A DNA stretch of 13,396 bases from Acidobacteriota bacterium (GTDB taxonomy: Bacteria; Acidobacteriota; Vicinamibacteria; Vicinamibacterales; UBA2999), in assembly GCA_947465275.1 (NCBI GenBank), contig CANIAI010000022.1, positions 1 to 13,396 on the forward strand, in the 5' to 3' direction. Below are positions 10,934-13,396 of this stretch, in pieces (the stretch's first letter is position 1; every line of letters starts with the position of its first letter). Under the pieces are notes generated by a model. The model made no database searches and was not told where the DNA came from. It worked only from the letters and a program-made list of their open reading frames with translations. Position numbers and translations under genes: made by a program.

Positions 10934-13396
10934 TTACATCGAGAACTGGGCGAGCGACGCCGAGTCGCGGTTGACCTGCAGCTGACGCACCCCGCCATGC
11001 ACCTTGATGCGCTGCTCGGTGGTGCGCTCGCTGATGATCGCGATCGCCTCGACCGCCTTGCCGTCGCCGCCGGTCACCGTCACGGTCACCGGGATATCGA
11101 ACAGCTCCGTCTGTGTCTGCTCGAACCGTACGATCACCTCACCCTCGCCCGTGGTGAACGAGTACCGCACCCGCGGGATGTCGGACGAGTAGATCCAGCC
11201 GTTGAAGAAGCGCGCCATCGACCGGCCTGATTCAGCCTCGATCGCACGCTGCAGGTCGTTGGTGCCCGCCTTCCTGAACTTCTGTTCCCGGTAGAAGCGC
11301 CGGATCGCCGCGAAGAACACGTCGTCGCCGAGCAGCCGGCGGGCCATGTGGAGCACCGCGGCCCCCTTGTTGTAGACGAGCGCGCGAAAGATGCGTCCCT
11401 CGTTCTTCACGTGGCCGAGGCGGTAGCCGAGGTAGACCGGACCCTCGGGCGAGGCGGACAGCGACCAGCGCCGGAACTGGCGCAGCATGTCGGTGAAGGC
11501 GCCCTCGCCGCGCGCGCGCCGCGCATACAGCGCCGAGAAGTACTGCGCGAACCCTTCGCTCAGCCACTGTTCGTGGTAGTTGTTCCAGCCCACCGCCTGG
11601 CCCCACCACTGGTGCGCCAGCTCGTGGGCGATGAAGAACTCGGGGAAGTTGAGGAACGAGGCCGGATCGTTGCGCCACAGGAACACCGCGCTCGGCGGCG
11701 GCGTGTTCAGCACGACGGCGTAGCCCGGGCTGTGCCCGCCGGGCAGCTCGTTCTCGACCAGTCCCAGGGTGACCGCGGAGTACGGCGTGTCGTTCATCAG
11801 GGTGCCGTAGAAGCGGATGATGTCCTCCGCGACCGGCGCCATCTCCCGGCCCTTCCCTACCTGTCGCGCGATCGCCTCGACGGTCAGGCCGATGCGCTCC
11901 CGCGCGCCGCTGGCGCTGGCGGACGCCTGGGTGTCCGGGCCGGAGCCGCCGGTGGCGCGGAGTGTGGCCGGACCCTCGCGCGTGCTGATCGTCGTGTCGG
12001 CCACACGCGTGAACCGGCTGACCGCCACCGTGAGATAGCGCACCGGGTCGGTGGCCGCGAAGATCTCGGTGTAGCCCTCGGACCGCGCCGCCAGCAGGTC
12101 GTCGAGTGAGCGGTCGGCCGGCGGAATCCGCTGTCCGCTCGCCACCATGCGGTAGGCGTCGGGGACCGTGAGCCGCAGGCGCGCGGTGGCGTAGTCGGTG
12201 TAGCCGTTCTGCGGGTACCAATACGCCCGGTTGCTGAGCAGGTACGTCGGCTCGGGGACGAAGACCGCGTCCCCCTCCGGCCCCTGCGCCGACACCGCGA
12301 CCTGTTCCGATTCGACCCGCTGCGTGGGCACGCGCCCGGCGTACGCGACCACCAGCGTGAACGTGCGCCCCTGCGGGATCTGTCGCGGCAGGTTGACGAG
12401 CACGGCGCTCTGGTTGGCGATGCGCAGGAACAGCAGTCGCCCCAGCTCGGGGCTGCTGATGTTGGAGACCACGAGTTCGTCGGCGAGCCGCAGGGTGAGC
12501 GTCGCGAGGCCATCACGCCGCGCGGCGATGACCAGGCGGGCGACCCCGCTGACCGCCTCGCGTTCCGGGTCAATGGAGGCGTTGACCTCGATGTGCTGCA
12601 GGTCGATGTCGGTGAGCGCGTCTTCGTCGTAGAAGGGGCCGCGTTCCGCCAGCGTGTCCGCGGACGCATAGATGGAGATCGTGCGCCGCCGCTCCCGGTT
12701 GAACAGCTGGATGTCCTCGGGCTGATTCTGGCTGCGGACGTATGTCAGCGTGCCGAACCGGCGCGTGCGGACTTCGCTGATGAAGTCGCCTGGCGGCGGA
12801 ATCAGGTACCAGGGGTCGCGGCTGAGATCGCCCGCGTCGAGCAGCAGTGACTTCGCCGACTCGCGGTCGAAGACCTCCTGCGCCCGCCTGGTGAGGCGAC
12901 GATCCGCCTGCACCGGCACACGCGCCTGCACCTTCACCCGTGACTCGTATTCCCCCGGGTTGAGGCGCACGAACGCGGTGTCGAACGCCGTGACGAGCGC
13001 CTCGCTGCCGCCGTAGAGCCGCATCTGCCCCTTCTCGGTCGCGGACGGCGGTGCGAAGCGCATCTCGCCGCGGCCGATCAGGACGAGCCCCGTCACCCCC
13101 TCATCGCTGCCAACCGTGAACGCCGTGCCCTCGGCGAGCGTCAGCTGGAGGTCTTCGGCGTCGATCGTGAGACCCCGCACCCCGTCGCCCTGCAGGAAGT
13201 CGGGCCGGAGCCGGTAGAGTCCCTGCACGAGGGAGAGGCGTTCGAGATCGACGACCTGCCACCCGTCCACCGGGCCGCCGGGCACCCGCTGGACGTCGAT
13301 GCGCGCGCTCACGATCTGCGCGTGACCGCCCGACTCGGTGAAGAACTCGACGATGAGGCTGAAGCCGTCGCCCGCCGGCAGCTTCTCGAGCGGAAC
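10934..13396 (-). CDS. M1-family zinc metallopeptidase with large N-terminal extension (start outside window)
   Basis: The frame is open to the right edge, so the start lies outside; 820 residues are visible, and the GTG at 13312 is probably internal. The M1 core is intact: HELAH at 591-595, the third zinc ligand Glu614 after the standard 18-residue spacer, and a likely catalytic Tyr675 in VYNKGAAVLH. The exopeptidase motif GxMEN appears as GLVEN (545-549), keeping the Glu and Asn but with Val for Met. The family cleaves residues from peptide N-termini. About 250-270 visible residues precede the M1 N-terminal beta domain; they are rich in beta strands and unlike any family I know. A short beta domain follows the catalytic part (about 750-820) in place of the long helical C-terminal domain of aminopeptidase N. 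The start and any signal peptide cannot be seen. Confidence 0.92.
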   Translation of the reverse strand, partial: VPLEKLPAGDGFSLIVEFFTESGGHAQIVSARIDVQRVPGGPVDGWQVVDLERLSLVQGLYRLRPDFLQGDGVRGLTIDAEDLQLTLAEGTAFTVGSDEGVTGLVLIGRGEMRFAPPSATEKGQMRLYGGSEALVTAFDTAFVRLNPGEYESRVKVQARVPVQADRRLTRRAQEVFDRESAKSLLLDAGDLSRDPWYLIPPPGDFISEVRTRRFGTLTYVRSQNQPEDIQLFNRERRRTISIYASADTLAERGPFYDEDALTDIDLQHIEVNASIDPEREAVSGVARLVIAARRDGLATLTLRLADELVVSNISSPELGRLLFLRIANQSAVLVNLPRQIPQGRTFTLVVAYAGRVPTQRVESEQVAVSAQGPEGDAVFVPEPTYLLSNRAYWYPQNGYTDYATARLRLTVPDAYRMVASGQRIPPADRSLDDLLAARSEGYTEIFAATDPVRYLTVAVSRFTRVADTTISTREGPATLRATGGSGPDTQASASASGARERIGLTVEAIARQVGKGREMAPVAEDIIRFYGTLMNDTPYSAVTLGLVENELPGGHSPGYAVVLNTPPPSAVFLWRNDPASFLNFPEFFIAHELAHQWWGQAVGWNNYHEQWLSEGFAQYFSALYARRARGEGAFTDMLRQFRRWSLSASPEGPVYLGYRLGHVKNEGRIFRALVYNKGAAVLHMARRLLGDDVFFAAIRRFYREQKFRKAGTNDLQRAIEAESGRSMARFFNGWIYSSDIPRVRYSFTTGEGEVIVRFEQTQTELFDIPVTVTVTGGDGKAVEAIAIISERTTEQRIKVHGGVRQLQVNRDSASLAQFSM

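Noticed and set aside
1..13396. Mobile element, defence system, CRISPR array or RNA gene
   Set aside because: Reading both strands I saw no transposase, integrase, terminal inverted repeats, regularly spaced repeat array, tRNA-like cloverleaf or rRNA sequence, and base composition looks even throughout.

Overview
This 13.4 kb window is high-G+C bacterial chromosome. It holds ten protein genes packed closely together and no tRNA, rRNA, insertion sequence, phage gene or CRISPR array. Gene content and protein style suggest an Acidobacteriota-like organism, possibly class Vicinamibacteria: a Bacillus-type (GSI-alpha) glutamine synthetase, a tandem-GAF PP2C phosphatase, a short NuoG-like subunit, an OprP-like porin and an M1 peptidase with a very large extra N-terminal region. 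This placement is an inference from family resemblance; nothing in the window fixes the taxonomy.

Layout from left to right: (a) 2-595, plus strand, the 3' part of a membrane protein with an HExxH motif. (b) 617-1081, minus strand, a FabZ-like hot-dog protein, and 1114-2895, plus strand, a tandem-GAF SpoIIE-type phosphatase. Their start codons are only 32 bp apart and share overlapping, oppositely oriented -10-like elements. (c) A long minus-strand block, read right to left: nuoG-like subunit (9249-7450), intrinsic terminator (7393-7426), porin (7329-6241), membrane GAF sensor (6202-4856), glnA (4829-3492) and a small OB-fold lipoprotein (3286-2924). (d) 9298-10293, plus strand, a COMT-type O-methyltransferase, divergent from nuoG across a 48-bp gap that contains a perfect dyad. 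(e) 10487-10927, plus strand, a small membrane-anchored protein of unknown function. It ends 6 bp from the end of (f), the M1-family metallopeptidase at 10934-13396 on the minus strand, which runs off the right edge.

The most interesting signals are regulatory. Upstream of the porin there are three tandem TGTWAC elements spaced exactly 11 bp apart. Read toward the gene they resemble the PhoP/PhoB class of direct-repeat boxes, and the porin itself looks like a phosphate/polyanion-selective OprP-type channel. The porin, a membrane GAF sensor with no output domain, and glnA are separated by only 38 and 27 bp, so they could form one transcript linking anion uptake, sensing and nitrogen assimilation; this is a hypothesis. 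In addition, at least five genes lack a usable Shine-Dalgarno sequence and instead carry a -10-like hexamer 6-12 bp before the start codon, the geometry expected of leaderless or near-leaderless transcripts. I did not find a clear new defence system, mobile element or biosynthetic cluster.
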